From the NCBI RefSeq assembly GCF_000498575.2, contig NZ_AWSQ01000001.1:62001-126000 (forward strand): 64,000 nucleotides of DNA, in the 5' to 3' direction. The first letter of the stretch is position 1; each line of letters starts with the position of its first letter. The notes below the pieces were generated by a model. That model searched no databases, was not told where the DNA came from, and saw only the letters and a program-made list of their open reading frames with translations. The translations under genes and the position numbers were made by a program. This DNA is from Pseudomonas taeanensis MS-3 (lineage in GTDB: Bacteria > Pseudomonadota > Gammaproteobacteria > Pseudomonadales > Pseudomonadaceae). Shown here one piece after another: positions 54,709 to 63,554 of this stretch.

Positions 54709-56067
54709 TCACTGACTGTCGCTGACTGGCATGACGCCGGGCTTGCCGACGCCGTACCAGTCGAGTTTGCGGGTCAGCACCATCACACTGCCGAGCACGC
54801 CGAAGACCAGCAGCGAGCCCATCAGCAAGGCGTAGTCCTCGGCGCTGAGCAGGCCGAACAGCAGACCGTAGAGCGCTGCCAACAAGGCGCCGAAAGCGCT
54901 GCCGCGCAGCCAGCTGTGCAACACATGGCTGACGTAGAAGCCGATCAGCGCCACGCTGGCGAGCGCCGAGATGGCATAGGCCGTGGCAAAATCCAGGTGT
55001 TCGGACAGCGACAGCAACAGCAGGTAGAACAGCGCCAGCGACATCCCCACCAGGCCGTACTGCACCGGGTGCACCGCCAGGCGTTTGAGTACCTCGAAAA
55101 GGAAGAACACCGCGAAGGTCAGGCCGATAAACAGCAATGCATATTTGATCGCCCGTTCGGTCTTCAGGTACTGATCCACCGGGTCGACGAAACTCACCCC
55201 GAAGTTACGCGCCGTCAGCCCCTGGCAACTGTTCTTGCGCACGCAGTCCTGCAGCGCCTGTTCCAGGTTGGTAGCGAAGAAGCTGGTCTGCCAGTGCGCC
55301 TTGAACCCTTGCGCGCTGACTTCACGCTGGCTCGGCAGGTATTCACCGACGAAGCTGGGGTGCGGCCAGTCGGAGCTCAACTCGACGCGGCTGTCGCGGC
55401 CCACCGGGGTCACGCTGAGCTGCTCGGTGCCCTGCAACTTGAGGTCGAAGGCGAACTCCAGCACTTGTCCGCCCTGGCTATCCAGCGCCGGCAGAGGCGC
55501 ATGCACGCCGCTGCCGAAACGTTCATCGCCCGAGCCCGGAGCGAAGCTCAGGGTCGTGCCATTCAGGCGCAACTGCAGGTCATTGCTGATGCCACGCACA
55601 TCGCTGATGCCCACCGAGAGAAAAGGCGCCTGAAAACGGTAAAAACCCAGGTCATCGCCCAGGCCCAGGCGCGCGGGCAACTTGAACGCGCCACTGACCT
55701 GGTTATCGCTGCGATAGAGCAACGCCTGGTAAATCCCGCGCGCACGCAACTCGGTCGCGACCTTGCCATTGAGCACGAAGCGCTCCGGCAAGAAGTACAG
55801 GCGCCCGCGAGACTGCCGCTCCTCCTGATAACGTTCGCCGGTCTTGTCGTGGGTTTTCCATTCATGCCAGACCTTGGTGTAAGGCATCACCAGAATCGGC
55901 CCGGTGAGCTGCTGGCGATAGCTGGAGCTGCGGGCAATATCCTGCAGCACGCCCTCACGCTGAGACTGCCGCTCGCTGACCAGGCCACCGATCATCGACA
56001 GGGGAATCAGCAACAACAGAATCAACAAGGCAATAGCGCCCAACTTGAAAACCAGGATGCGGTTCAT
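54709..56067 (-). CDS. creD: Inner-membrane protein CreD
   Basis: 452 residues from ATG 56067 (GGAGAG, spacing 9). N-terminal TM (LGAIALLILLLLIPLSMIGGLVSER), a large periplasmic domain (about 40-300) and five or six C-terminal TM helices starting at AIKYALLFIGLTFAVFFLFEVLKRL. CreD (cell envelope integrity, formerly CET) is induced by CreBC and affects beta-lactam tolerance and colicin E2 in E. coli. In this window its regulators creBC lie 5.2 kb away on the same strand. Confidence 0.93.
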   Translation of the reverse strand: MNRILVFKLGAIALLILLLLIPLSMIGGLVSERQSQREGVLQDIARSSSYRQQLTGPILVMPYTKVWHEWKTHDKTGERYQEERQSRGRLYFLPERFVLNGKVATELRARGIYQALLYRSDNQVSGAFKLPARLGLGDDLGFYRFQAPFLSVGISDVRGISNDLQLRLNGTTLSFAPGSGDERFGSGVHAPLPALDSQGGQVLEFAFDLKLQGTEQLSVTPVGRDSRVELSSDWPHPSFVGEYLPSQREVSAQGFKAHWQTSFFATNLEQALQDCVRKNSCQGLTARNFGVSFVDPVDQYLKTERAIKYALLFIGLTFAVFFLFEVLKRLAVHPVQYGLVGMSLALFYLLLLSLSEHLDFATAYAISALASVALIGFYVSHVLHSWLRGSAFGALLAALYGLLFGLLSAEDYALLMGSLLVFGVLGSVMVLTRKLDWYGVGKPGVMPVSDSQ

Positions 56068-56127
56068 GGGATGACTCTCCATTTCGACTGAACATGGCAA
56101 GAGTCTGCGCGGCCGCCATGGGGACTT

Positions 56128-56156
56128 GATGGAGGGACTGTGGGAATTGGATGGAG
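56128..56156. promoter_or_regulatory. Direct repeat upstream of creD
   Basis: GATGGAG occurs at 56128-56134 and 56150-56156, exactly 22 bp apart (CTCCATC on the coding strand), 61-89 bp before the creD start. Two-turn spacing suits a tandem OmpR-type regulator site such as CreB. The E. coli cre tag (TTCAC-N6-TTCAC) was not found here. Confidence 0.4.
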
Positions 56157-56310
56157 ATTGAGCGCTGCGCCAGACGGGCCGCCCGCTCGGAGCAGCCGTT
56201 ACTCAGCCCAGAGGCGCCACGGCCATGCACGAACACCGAGTGGCGGACCGGGGCTCAACCGACAGGATGGCCGGGCGCCCCTGGCGCCGCAGCAGCGGCC
56301 TGCCCCTGAG

Positions 56311-56745
56311 CTACTCGCCGCGGATGTACTGTTCCAGTTGCTGGATCAGGCCAGCCTGCTCGGCGATGGTTTCCTTGACCAGGTCGCCGATCGACAACAG
56401 GCCGATCAACTCGCCCTCGGCCAGTACCGGCAGGTGGCGCAGATGGCGGTCGGTCATCAGTTGCAGGCAATGCTGGGAAGTGTCACGCGGGCCGATGGTG
56501 ATCACTTCAGCGGTCATAATGTCGCTGACCTTGGCGCTGAAGGCCGAGCGCTCCAGCAGCTCTACTTTGCGTACGTAGTCACGCTCACTGACGATGCCCG
56601 CCAGACGATTGCCGTCCAGCACCACCAGCGCCCCGATACCCTTTTCGGCCATCAGGCTAATCGCATCGAGTACCGATGCGGAGGGGCTGACACTGTAGAC
56701 GGCGGCGTGCTGCTTGGATCTCAGGATCTCGGCGACTGTTTTCAT
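56311..56745 (-). CDS. Tandem CBS-domain protein
   Basis: 144 residues from ATG 56745 (AGGAG, spacing 7). Two CBS motifs: VSPSASVLDAISLMAEKGIGALVVLDGNRLAGIVSERDYV and a second ending LRHLPVLAEGELIGLLSIGDLVKE. Stand-alone CBS pairs bind adenosine nucleotides and often regulate partner enzymes or transporters. Divergent from the MgtE gene across about 255 bp. Confidence 0.9.
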   Translation of the reverse strand: MKTVAEILRSKQHAAVYSVSPSASVLDAISLMAEKGIGALVVLDGNRLAGIVSERDYVRKVELLERSAFSAKVSDIMTAEVITIGPRDTSQHCLQLMTDRHLRHLPVLAEGELIGLLSIGDLVKETIAEQAGLIQQLEQYIRGE

Positions 56746-57000
56746 GCAATGGCTCCTGCGCTGGTGATTCGGACTAAGGTGGACACGTCGCACTACAGCA
56801 TCATTGAGGATAGCCGAGGGGGCATGAATTTCTGGCTAACCGGCCAATTGGCGGGCAACTGCCCACTTGACCGCAGCCCCCCGGACTCGCAGGCTGGCAG
56901 CAGCACAACGAACTGAGTCGATGCGCACAACCTGCGTCAGCCTCGCCTGGCTCCTGAGTCTGTTGTAACCCACCCTGTCTCTTGCACTACCCTGGCCACT

Positions 57001-58653
57001 ATGAATTCGACCGACCCTGACGCTCGCCACACCGAAGACGCCCGTTCCCGCACCGACAGCGAACAGATCATCCAGGCGATCCAAACCGGGAAAAACAAGC
57101 GCGCGCGCAAACTGCTGAGCCGCATGCATCCGGCCAAGATCTCCGCCATGCTCGAGTTGCTCGACGTCGAACAGCGCATGGCGCTATGGCAACAGATTGA
57201 TCCGGCACTCGAAGGGCGCATCCTGCCACACCTGAACGTCCGGCTGATTGGCCAACTGGTGGGCGATTCGGCGGAGATAGCGCAACCCCAGCCAGAGCCC
57301 GGACAGGAGCCAGGCCTGAGCAATCTCAATCACCTGGAAGCCATCCGCATCGCCCTGAGCCACAAGAAGCTCAAGCGCGTGGGTAAAATTCTGCACCGCA
57401 TGCACCCGGCCAAGGTCGCCGGCCTGCTCGAGGCACTGCCGCCGGTGGAGCGCCTGAGCGTCTGGAGCATGGTCGAGACCGAGCGCGCCGGCAGAATCCT
57501 GACCTATCTTCACGATGAGATCCGGGTCGCCCTGGCGCTCGAGCTTGATCTCGAAGACCTGATCGCCTCGGCCCAGCACCTGGAGTTGGATGACCGCGTC
57601 GACCTGATCCAGACCTTACCCAGTGACCTGGGCAATAAACTGTTGCGCGCCAGCAGCGCCAGCCAGCGCAAACAACTTGAGTCGATGCTGGCCTACCCGG
57701 AGGACTCGGCCGGCGGCTTGATGGACGCCGACGCCATCCAGATCCGTGCCGACGTCAAAGTCAGCACCGTGCTGCGCTATCTGCGCTTGCTGGAAACGCT
57801 GCCGGCGCACACCGACATGCTCATGGTGGTCGACCGCAAAGGCCATTATCAGGGCGGACTACGCCTGAGCACCCTGGTCACCGCCGACCTGGATCGCGCC
57901 GTCGCCGACGTGCTGGATGCCGATATCGCCGGCATTGCGGTCACCACCGAGGGCAGCGATGTAGCCCGGCTGTTCCAGGACCACGACCTGCTCTCCGCCC
58001 CGGTGGTGGATGAACACAACCGGGTGATTGGCCGTATCACCGTGGATGACGTGGTCGACCTGATTCGCGAAGACTCGGATCGCGCCCTGATGCACATGGC
58101 CGGTCTCGATGACGAAGCCGACATGTTCGCCCCCGTGCTGGTCAGCTCACGCCGGCGCGCGGTATGGCTGGGCATCAACCTGATCACCGCCTTCAGCGCC
58201 GCCTGGGTGATCGGCCTGTTCCAGGCCACCCTCGAGCAACTGGTCGCGCTCGCCGTGCTGATGCCCATAGTGGCGAGCATGGGCGGCATCGCCGGCAGCC
58301 AGACCCTGACCCTGGTCATCCGTGGCCTGGCCCTGGGTCAGGTGCAGAAAGGCAACATCCGCATCCTGCTCAACCGCGAGCTGGGGGTTTCTATCCTCAA
58401 TGGCCTGTTGTGGGCCGTGGTCATCGCCTTGCTGGCCGTGGCCTGGTTCGGCAACTGGGGATTGGGCGCAGTGCTGGGCAGCGCGATTCTGATCAACCTG
58501 CTCTGCGCCGCACTCGCGGGCTGGGCCATCCCGCTGATTCTCGACCGCATGGGCATCGACCCGGCCCTGGCCGGCAGCGTGATTCTCACCACGGTGACCG
58601 ATATCGTCGGTTTCTTCGCCTTCCTCGGCCTGGCCAGCGTGTTGCTGCTGTAA
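57001..58653 (+). CDS. mgtE: Magnesium transporter MgtE with duplicated N-domain
   Basis: 550 residues, about 70-100 more than most MgtE proteins. The N-domain is present twice: LLSRMHPAKISAMLELL (about 39-55) and ILHRMHPAKVAGLLEAL (about 130-146), each within a helical superhelix. Two CBS domains follow (about 240-365), then the plug helix and five TM helices with AVLMPIVASMGGIAGSQTLTLVIRGLALG, the conserved MgtE pore block. Cytosolic Mg2+ sensor closes the channel. ATG 57001 has no strong Shine-Dalgarno, but no other start is evident. Confidence 0.9.
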   Translation: MNSTDPDARHTEDARSRTDSEQIIQAIQTGKNKRARKLLSRMHPAKISAMLELLDVEQRMALWQQIDPALEGRILPHLNVRLIGQLVGDSAEIAQPQPEPGQEPGLSNLNHLEAIRIALSHKKLKRVGKILHRMHPAKVAGLLEALPPVERLSVWSMVETERAGRILTYLHDEIRVALALELDLEDLIASAQHLELDDRVDLIQTLPSDLGNKLLRASSASQRKQLESMLAYPEDSAGGLMDADAIQIRADVKVSTVLRYLRLLETLPAHTDMLMVVDRKGHYQGGLRLSTLVTADLDRAVADVLDADIAGIAVTTEGSDVARLFQDHDLLSAPVVDEHNRVIGRITVDDVVDLIREDSDRALMHMAGLDDEADMFAPVLVSSRRRAVWLGINLITAFSAAWVIGLFQATLEQLVALAVLMPIVASMGGIAGSQTLTLVIRGLALGQVQKGNIRILLNRELGVSILNGLLWAVVIALLAVAWFGNWGLGAVLGSAILINLLCAALAGWAIPLILDRMGIDPALAGSVILTTVTDIVGFFAFLGLASVLLL

Positions 58654-58793
58654 GGCCTGAGTGAGGCGCCGACTTGGGCAAGCCGCAGCCAAGCGTCGTG
58701 GCCCTGCTCAAGCGCTGCAGTGTCGGCCGCAGTGCTTGCCAAACAACATCGCCGCGCGGCACATTCGCACCCAGCACAACCATGGACGGTACT

Positions 58794-59141
58794 ATGAAAA
58801 AAATCGCACTCCCGCTGATCACATTGATCGCCTTCTGCGCCTACACCCTCCACGTCATGCTGCAGGCCGAACAGTCCCTGCTGCAGTTCGGCCTGCAGCT
58901 GATGGCCAGCGCCGATACCGCCCAGGTAGTGATCGACCTGTACATTATGGCGACCCTGGCCTGCGTCTGGATGTATGCCGATGCCAAGGCGCGCGGCAAG
59001 TCGCTGACCTACCTGCTGCCGTTCCTGCTGCTGACCGCGGTGTTCGTGTCCGTCGGCCCGCTGCTCTATCTGGTGGTCAAAGCCCTGAGCAAGGACGGCC
59101 CTGTCCCCGTCAGCTCGGCCGCCACTGCGAAAACACCATGA
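58794..59141 (+). CDS. DUF2834-type membrane protein
   Basis: 115 residues from ATG 58794 (GGACGG upstream; ATG 58782 also possible). Three hydrophobic segments: ALPLITLIAFCAYTLHVML, VVIDLYIMATLACVWMYADA and LLPFLLLTAVFVSVGPLLYLVV. The VDLY-ACVWMYADAKARG core fits DUF2834. Function unknown. Overlaps the DinB gene by 4 bp. Confidence 0.82.
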   Translation: MKKIALPLITLIAFCAYTLHVMLQAEQSLLQFGLQLMASADTAQVVIDLYIMATLACVWMYADAKARGKSLTYLLPFLLLTAVFVSVGPLLYLVVKALSKDGPVPVSSAATAKTP

Positions 59142-59647
59142 GCACTGCCAGCTTGCTGACTTCCCTGCTGCACTACAACGCCTGGGCCAACCGGGAGTTG
59201 CTCAGCGAACTGCAACGGCTCGATCCGCACGCCCAGCAAGCCGAACTGCATGCTGCCCTGCGCATCCTCAACCATATCCATGTGGTCGAGCGCATCTTCG
59301 TCGCCAACCTGCAGGGCCTGCCGCACGCGTACACGGCCACCAATACCGAGCAAACACCAACCCTCGAGGCGCTGCAGCAGGCGGTGCAGAGCACCGACCG
59401 CTGGTATCTGGACTATGTCGCCGGCTTGAGCGCCGAGCAGCTAGGCGAAATCATTGCCTTCACCTTTGTCGACGGCGACAGCGGGCGCATGAGCCGCGAG
59501 GAGATGCTGATGCATATAGTCACCCACAGTGGTTACCACCGCGGCGCGGTAGGCAGGATCATGGCGCAGCTGTCACTGGCGCCACCGCGAGATATCTACA
59601 GCCGCTTTGTGCATGAGGTCGAACCTGAACGCCATCAACCGGCCTGA
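59138..59647 (+). CDS. DinB-family protein
   Basis: 169 residues; ATG overlaps the DUF2834 stop (ATGA). Four-helix-bundle metal protein: HYNAWANRELLSEL at the N-terminus, ILNHIHVVERIFVANL with the first His, and the C-terminal HIVTHSGYHRGAVGRIM with the other two metal ligands. Family includes thiol-dependent transferases (bacillithiol and mycothiol types); substrate unknown. Confidence 0.9.
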   Translation: MSTASLLTSLLHYNAWANRELLSELQRLDPHAQQAELHAALRILNHIHVVERIFVANLQGLPHAYTATNTEQTPTLEALQQAVQSTDRWYLDYVAGLSAEQLGEIIAFTFVDGDSGRMSREEMLMHIVTHSGYHRGAVGRIMAQLSLAPPRDIYSRFVHEVEPERHQPA

Positions 59648-59739
59648 GCACCCGCGCATCCGACGCCGCACACCAAGGCGTTGGAAGCCGGCATACGCGA
59701 AAAACGACCCCGGACGGCTCAACATTTGGAGTGTCAGCC

Positions 59740-60486
59740 ATGCGCATTGCTGCCGCACAGTCACCCTCGGTTCCCGGCGACCTCGCCACCAACCTCGAGA
59801 TTCACTGCCGCTTTATCCAGGCGGCGGCCGAGGCCGCTGTCGATATTCTGGTGTTTCCCGAGCTATCGCTCAGCGGCTATGAGCTGGCGCAACTAAGCAA
59901 TTGCACGGTGCAACCTGACGATGGGCTGCTAGCCCCGATTCGCCACCTTGCCCGCGCCCACAGCATGACGGTGGTGCTCGGCGCGCCCATCATCAGCGAC
60001 TCGCCGCTACCCTATATCGGCGCCATCAGCTGCTTCCCCGATGGCCGCGTAACGGTTTATTGCAAGCAGTACCTGGACGCCAGCGAAGTTGCCTTCGCGA
60101 CTCAAGGAGACCGCGGAGCCAAACTCCATCGAGTGAAGGGCGAGTCGTTCAGTTTGGCGATCTGCGCCGACACCACCCACGAACAGCACGCCCGTGATGC
60201 TGCCAACGCGGGCGCCTCCCTGTATCTGGCTGGCGTGTTGCTGTCCCAGGCCGGCTATCCGCAGGACTCCGCCAACCTGCAGCGTTATGCAGCCCGCTAC
60301 TGCATGACCACGCTGATGGCCAACCACGCCGGGCCTGCCGGGCCTTACGTGTCGGCAGGACGAAGTGCGATCTGGTCCGCCGATGGGTCGCTGGTAGTTG
60401 AAGCTCCCGGTGCGGGCAGTTATCTGGTGATGGCGACAAAAGACCCGCACGGCTGGACAGGGCAACTGATGGCCGTCGAAGCCTGA
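59740..60486 (+). CDS. Carbon-nitrogen hydrolase (nitrilase superfamily)
   Basis: 248 residues from ATG 59740 (GGAG, spacing 8); a GTG at 59731 is less likely. Catalytic triad Glu41 (VFPELSLSGYE), Lys109 (VYCKQYLD) and Cys142 (LAICADTTH). An amidase or nitrilase acting on a small amide. Stand-alone; neighbours give no clue to its substrate. Tail about 20 residues shorter than most members. Confidence 0.88.
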   Translation: MRIAAAQSPSVPGDLATNLEIHCRFIQAAAEAAVDILVFPELSLSGYELAQLSNCTVQPDDGLLAPIRHLARAHSMTVVLGAPIISDSPLPYIGAISCFPDGRVTVYCKQYLDASEVAFATQGDRGAKLHRVKGESFSLAICADTTHEQHARDAANAGASLYLAGVLLSQAGYPQDSANLQRYAARYCMTTLMANHAGPAGPYVSAGRSAIWSADGSLVVEAPGAGSYLVMATKDPHGWTGQLMAVEA

Positions 60487-60714
60487 TGCATCAACTCAGT
60501 GAGATGCCGGAAAAATCAAATCACACCTGCGGCGGCCGATCGATAAAACGGCTATACCGATTACCCATCAGCCACTACCCCACCCGGAAATTCACCACTC
60601 TGGCACTCTGAGTGGCTGTGGCTGAGGCAAATTCAAAGGCCGCCGAACCCTGACTAGCAGTCTAACCCGCGTGATGCACTACGCAGTAACGGCTCAACTC
60701 GAGTACTTGCCCAG

Positions 60715-61164
60715 ATGAACGTCGAAATACAAGCCATTGAATTCAACCACCAAGCGCAGCAGTTACTCGCGGCCTGTCACTTGCCAACAGAAGATCTTCA
60801 GGCCCCTGTGACCTCCCTGCACCTGTTTGGCTGTCAGGTTGACGGCCGCCTTGCAGGTCTCGTGGGTGTCGAAATGCATGGGCCGGATGCACTGTTGCGT
60901 TCTCTCGCCGTGGCCGACTTCGCGCGGGGTAAGGCGCTGGGCGACGCATTGCTGGTGTATGCCGAACAGTTTGCCGTGGCTCATGGCGTGCAAGCCGTCT
61001 ACCTACTGACAACAACGGCCGAGGGCTTTTTTGCACAACGCGGCTACTGCCTCGCCGAACGCGAAGCGGCCCCAGCCGCGATCGCCGCGACCCAACAGTT
61101 TTCCGGGCTTTGCCCGGCGACCGCAGCGTTTATGCTCAAGCGACTAAATGAACCCGCAGGGTAG
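60715..61164 (+). CDS. GNAT acetyltransferase, ArsN2-like
   Basis: 149 residues. The pattern LPTEDL...DALLRSLAVADFARGKALGDALLVYAE, then YLLTTTAEGFFAQRGY and a closing LCPATAAFMLKRL matches the ArsN2 group of acetyltransferases usually found in arsenic-resistance operons. No ars gene is nearby. The preceding 228 bp (60487-60714) hold nothing I can identify. Convergent with creC. Confidence 0.82.
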   Translation: MNVEIQAIEFNHQAQQLLAACHLPTEDLQAPVTSLHLFGCQVDGRLAGLVGVEMHGPDALLRSLAVADFARGKALGDALLVYAEQFAVAHGVQAVYLLTTTAEGFFAQRGYCLAEREAAPAAIAATQQFSGLCPATAAFMLKRLNEPAG

Positions 61165-61193
61165 GCATGCCGCAGGTCTATCTGGCAGTTGCC

Positions 61194-61257
61194 AGCCCGG
61201 ATGCAGTCCGGGACCTGGCAGCGCCTGGCCTACTTCCCCGGATTGCATCCGGGCTAC
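61194..61257. repeat. REP-like palindrome, GTAGCCCGGATGCAATCC family (copy 2)
   Basis: AGCCCGGATGCAGTCCGGG (61194-61212) faces CCCCGGATTGCATCCGGGCT (61236-61255). Located between convergent genes, where the hairpin may also terminate transcription. Confidence 0.82.
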
Positions 61258-61262
61258 TTTGA

Positions 61263-62687
61263 TTAAGCGCGCGGTAGGCTGAGGCGCACTTCAACGCCGC
61301 CCTCGACATTACTCAGCGCCAACTCGCCGCTGTGCAACAGGGCCACCTCCCGGACGAAGTTCAGCCCCAGGCCAGTGCTCTTGCGCCCACTGGCCGGACG
61401 CGGCAGCGAGTAGAAGCGCTCGCACAGGCGGCCCAGGGCGTAGTCGGGAATCGGCTCGCCCTGGTTGAATACTCGAACGTCGATCAGCTCGCCGCTGGCA
61501 TTGGCAGCAAGGCGGATCAGGCCGCCACGCGGGGTGAAGTCGAGGGCGTTATCCAGCAGGTTGCTCAGGGCCTGACGCAGCAGGAAGCGTTCGCCACGAA
61601 CGGATAAAGTTTGAGGAATCAGGTTCTCGACCCGTAGCCCGGCGCGCTCGATACGCGCCATTTGCCCCTGCAAGAGAGACTCGACCAGCGGCTGCAGCGC
61701 TACAGCCACCTGCTCGTCCAGGCCCTGGCGCTGCTCGACCTGGGCCAGGTGCAGCAGGCGCTCGATCAGCTGCTGCAGACGCGCGCTTTCCTGCTCGATA
61801 TTGCCGACGAAACGCTGCCGCTGCTCTTCCGGCATGTCGCCGCCGAGCAGTTCGGCGGCGCCGCGAATAGCCGCCAGCGGGCTCTTCAGCTCATGGGTCA
61901 GGGTGTGTACGTAGCGCTCGACATAGGCCTTGCCCTCCAGCTCGGTGCGCATGCGTTCGACCGCCTCGGCCAGGTGCGTCAGCTCGCCGCCACTCAGGGC
62001 CGGCAATTCGGCGCGCTGCCCGGCACTTACCGCCTGGGCATAGCGGGTCAGGCGCCGCAACGAGGCGCTGAGCCACCAGGACAAAACGCCGCCGAGCAGC
62101 AGGCCGAGGCCGATCAGGCCGCCACCGAGCCAGCCCAGGCGTTGCTGCGAACGTTCGATATAGGGCTGCAGGGTGCGGTTCGGCTTGGCCACCGAGACCA
62201 CGCCGATGATCTGCTGGCCCTGCATGATCGGCGCCGCCACGTACATCACAGAGGAGTCCTCATCGTTCGGGTCCTCGCGGGTCGATCGCGCGCCGTACTC
62301 ACCGCGCAGGGTGCGGTAGACGTCGTTCCAACGTGAGTAGTCCTGGCCCACGGCGCCACCGCTGGAGTCGAGCAGGACGATGCCCTCGGCATCGGTGACA
62401 TAGATGCGATGGTTGACCTGGGTCTTCTGCACGCCCCAGATATCGGCCTGCGGCTGGCGTTGGCCATAGGCCTTGAGCAGCTCGGGCAGACGACTCTGTG
62501 CCAGGCGGCCGTCCCTGAGATCGTCACGGAGGATTTCCGCCAGCAGGTTGGCGGTATCCACCAGGGTTTCCTCGGTGGACTGGCGCACGCCGGGGCGGAT
62601 CTCATCCATCACCGTGCTCAGCACGAACCAGCCGGCCAGGCCGACGAAGAGGAAATACACCAGGAAAATACGAATGCCGAGCGGCAT
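61263..62687 (-). CDS. creC: Sensor histidine kinase CreC
   Basis: 474 residues. TM1 about 6-26, periplasmic sensor with VGQDYSRWNDVYRTLRGEYGARS (nearly the E. coli CreC sequence) and SSVMYVAAPIMQG, TM2 about 185-206, HAMP, then the HisKA box YVHTLTHELKSPLAAIRGA with His265 and an HATPase domain (NLLDNALDFTP, KSTGLGLNFVRE). The ATG overlaps the creB stop by one base. Controls creD and, in Pseudomonas, the response to PBP4 inhibition (known for P. aeruginosa). Confidence 0.95.
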   Translation of the reverse strand: MPLGIRIFLVYFLFVGLAGWFVLSTVMDEIRPGVRQSTEETLVDTANLLAEILRDDLRDGRLAQSRLPELLKAYGQRQPQADIWGVQKTQVNHRIYVTDAEGIVLLDSSGGAVGQDYSRWNDVYRTLRGEYGARSTREDPNDEDSSVMYVAAPIMQGQQIIGVVSVAKPNRTLQPYIERSQQRLGWLGGGLIGLGLLLGGVLSWWLSASLRRLTRYAQAVSAGQRAELPALSGGELTHLAEAVERMRTELEGKAYVERYVHTLTHELKSPLAAIRGAAELLGGDMPEEQRQRFVGNIEQESARLQQLIERLLHLAQVEQRQGLDEQVAVALQPLVESLLQGQMARIERAGLRVENLIPQTLSVRGERFLLRQALSNLLDNALDFTPRGGLIRLAANASGELIDVRVFNQGEPIPDYALGRLCERFYSLPRPASGRKSTGLGLNFVREVALLHSGELALSNVEGGVEVRLSLPRA

Positions 62688-63364
62688 TAAACCAGCCTCA
62701 GGCTGTAGCCCAGGCCGCGATGGGTCTGGATCGGCTCGGCATCGACGGCCACCGCGCGCAACTTGGCGCGCAAGCTCTTGATATGGCTGTCGATATTGCG
62801 CTCATAACCGACATCGGCGGCCACCCCCAGACCGTCCAGCAATTGCTCGCGGCTGAACACGCGTTCGGGCTGGGCGAGCAGGGTCTGCAACAAACGAAAC
62901 TCATGGCGGGTGAGGCCGAGCAACTGGCCGTGGTAGTGAATCTGTACCCGCTCGCCATCCAGCTGGAAAGGCCCACTCGGCTCGGCCACGAGGGCGGCGC
63001 GCGGCACTACGCGCTTGAGGATGGCCTTGACCCGCGCCGCCACTTCGCGCGGGCTGAACGGCTTGACCACATAGTCGTCGGCGCCGATCTCCAAGCCCAC
63101 TACCCGGTCGATCTCAGCATCGCGCGCGGTGAGGAAGATCACCGGTACCTCGGAAAAACGGCGCAGGCGTTTACAGGCCTCGAACCCGCTGATATCCGGC
63201 AGGCCGACATCGAGAATCAGCAGGTCCACCGGCTGCTGCTGCAGATAATCCAGACCGGCTTGCGCCAGACCCAACCAGTGGGTGCTGAACCCCTCGGCCT
63301 GCAGGGCGTAGATCAGGGTGTCGGCAATCGCGGCTTCGTCTTCGACGATCAATATATGAGGCAT
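62687..63364 (-). CDS. creB: Response regulator CreB
   Basis: 225 residues from ATG 63364 (AGGA, spacing 5); ATG 63370 is two codons upstream. Receiver domain with IVEDE, Asp52 in LLILDVGLPD and [15 protein letters not shown]; OmpR-type winged helix with LTRHEFRLLQTLL and NIDSHIKSLRAKL. Transcribed ahead of creC. Regulates creD, which lies 5.2 kb downstream instead of adjacent. Confidence 0.95.
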   Translation of the reverse strand: MPHILIVEDEAAIADTLIYALQAEGFSTHWLGLAQAGLDYLQQQPVDLLILDVGLPDISGFEACKRLRRFSEVPVIFLTARDAEIDRVVGLEIGADDYVVKPFSPREVAARVKAILKRVVPRAALVAEPSGPFQLDGERVQIHYHGQLLGLTRHEFRLLQTLLAQPERVFSREQLLDGLGVAADVGYERNIDSHIKSLRAKLRAVAVDAEPIQTHRGLGYSLRLV

Positions 63365-63458
63365 GGGCATCCTGCAGGTGAGCGGCTCGCCGAGGAGCCT
63401 GCGGCAGGGCACTCGTAGCGTCAAGGGCGCTTAGCTCAGAGGATGAGGCCTGCAAAAC

Positions 63459-63526
63459 GTAGCCTGGATGAAATCCAGGAATTCACTCGCACGGTGGACG
63501 TCCGCCCCGGATTGCATCCGGGCTAC
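63459..63526. repeat. REP-like palindrome, GTAGCCCGGATGCAATCC family (copy 3)
   Basis: GTAGCCTGGATGAAATCCAGG at one end and CCCCGGATTGCATCCGGGCTAC (63505-63526) at the other; left arm diverged. It lies between the chemoreceptor end and creB, which share a strand. Confidence 0.78.
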
Positions 63527-63554
63527 GGATGCCCTCGGGGGCTTCATCAGGCCA

